From Rhodocyclaceae bacterium (lineage in GTDB: Bacteria; Pseudomonadota; Gammaproteobacteria; Burkholderiales; Rhodocyclaceae): a stretch of DNA of 5,839 nt. Positions within the stretch are counted from its first letter, which is position 1. The number at the start of each line of letters is the position of its first letter. The notes under the pieces were generated by a model. The model saw only the letters and a list, made by a program, of their open reading frames with translations, was not told where the DNA came from and did no database searches. The translations under genes and the position numbers were made by a program. Shown here piece by piece: positions 5,252-5,839 of this stretch. The stretch lies in NCBI GenBank assembly GCA_030689585.1, contig JAUYFZ010000132.1:1-5839 (forward strand). Direction: 5' to 3'.

Positions 5252-5839
5252 GTGATAAAAAAACTTGGCAAAAACCCGTGATTACCTTGCACCGCGTGGG
5301 GCTGTCCAATAAATTTGGATCCGCCCGTTTTCAGCATTTTATCGGCGATGTAGACGGAATCTCTATCGCCGATTTGGTGAAAACGCACGGTTCACCGCTG
5401 TTCGTGCTCTCCGAACAACGTCTGCGCGAAAACGCTCGCCGGATGCGCCGAGCTTTCGCCGCCCGCTACCCCCAAGTGCGTTTCGGTTGGTCGTATAAGA
5501 CGAACTATCTGGATGCTGTTTGCGCCGTGATGCATCAGGAAGGTTCTTGGGCCGAAGTGGTGTCGGAATTCGAATATCGCAAGGCGCGTCGCTTGGGCGT
5601 GCCGGGCAACCGAATCATTTTCAATGGCCCCCACAAGACACGCGAGGCATTGGAATTGGCGGTGTCCGAGGGGGCAACGATCAACATTGATCACTTGGAC
5701 GAGTTGTACATGCTGGAATCCGTGGCGCGCGAGGCTAATCGACGGGTTCCGGTGGGATTACGATTGAACTTCGACACCGGTTTTGCAGAAGTCTGGAGTC
5801 GCTTTGGGTTCAATCTGGAATCAGGACAGGCGATGGATG
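5248..5839 (+). CDS. Fold-type III PLP decarboxylase, LysA-like (partial)
   Basis: The first 197 residues; the gene runs off the window end. Family features of Orn/Lys/DAP decarboxylases, group 2: HGSPLFVLSEQRLREN (47-62), FGWSYKTNYLDAVC (79-92) with Lys84 as the likely PLP Schiff-base lysine, GSWAEVVSEFEYRKARRLGV (99-118), RIIFNGPHKTREALELAVSEG (122-142), INIDHLDELYMLE (145-157) and VGLRLNFD followed by SRFGF (184-188), the counterpart of the sKFG motif. The lysine context SYKTN differs from the YAxKAN of typical LysA, hinting at a different substrate. The ATG overlaps the ATP-grasp stop (ATGA, 5248-5251) and CTGGAG (5235-5240) is its Shine-Dalgarno. It could decarboxylate a free amino acid used by the ligase, or an amino acid already attached to a carrier. 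Racemase activity is less likely. Confidence 0.92.
   Translation, partial: MSDKKTWQKPVITLHRVGLSNKFGSARFQHFIGDVDGISIADLVKTHGSPLFVLSEQRLRENARRMRRAFAARYPQVRFGWSYKTNYLDAVCAVMHQEGSWAEVVSEFEYRKARRLGVPGNRIIFNGPHKTREALELAVSEGATINIDHLDELYMLESVAREANRRVPVGLRLNFDTGFAEVWSRFGFNLESGQAMD

Noticed and set aside
5392..5694. 100-codon minus-strand frame within the decarboxylase
   Set aside because: The plus strand encodes a clear fold-type III decarboxylase across the whole span.

Overview
The window looks like a chromosomal segment of a proteobacterium, most likely a gammaproteobacterium. The evidence is a close OmpR/EnvZ-type two-component pair, an enteric-type VapBC module, Shine-Dalgarno sites before most genes and moderately GC-rich coding sequence. 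The genus cannot be told from the sequence.

Layout. (1) Bases 1-145 are intergenic and carry a GC-rich palindrome. (2) On the minus strand lie an OmpR-like response regulator (2363 to 1644) and, after an unusual 163-bp gap with a C6/G6 hairpin, an EnvZ-like sensor kinase (1480 to 146). (3) Bases 2405-3216 are a vapBC toxin-antitoxin module, also on the minus strand, bracketed by two perfect 41-bp direct repeats. Its promoter is TTGACA-17-TATGCT with an inverted repeat in the spacer. (4) On the plus strand, from 3327 to the window end, is a tight gene run: a 35-codon small ORF with a near-ideal Shine-Dalgarno, a secreted Met/Gly-rich protein, a PqqD-like protein, an ATP-grasp ligase, and the first 197 codons of a fold-type III PLP decarboxylase (LysA-like). 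The last three overlap by ATGA stop/start junctions, so they are almost certainly co-translated.

How they may work together. PqqD-like proteins are peptide-binding chaperones of modification systems, ATP-grasp enzymes make amide or peptide bonds, and LysA-like enzymes decarboxylate amino acids. Together with two small upstream ORFs this looks like an undescribed peptide/protein-modification cassette. One possible logic is that an amino acid is ligated to a carrier peptide and then decarboxylated, in the manner of BtrJ/BtrK on the BtrI carrier in butirosin biosynthesis. This is inference; no substrate can be read from the sequence.

Each 41-bp repeat contains hexamers on a 10-bp period (GATACA-N4-GATACA plus a third, weaker one), the architecture of an OmpR-type box. 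One copy lies before the response-regulator gene, the other before the cassette. The simplest reading is that regulator and cassette were once divergent neighbours around one shared box, later split by arrival of vapBC with duplication of the 41 bp. The two-component system may therefore control the cassette.
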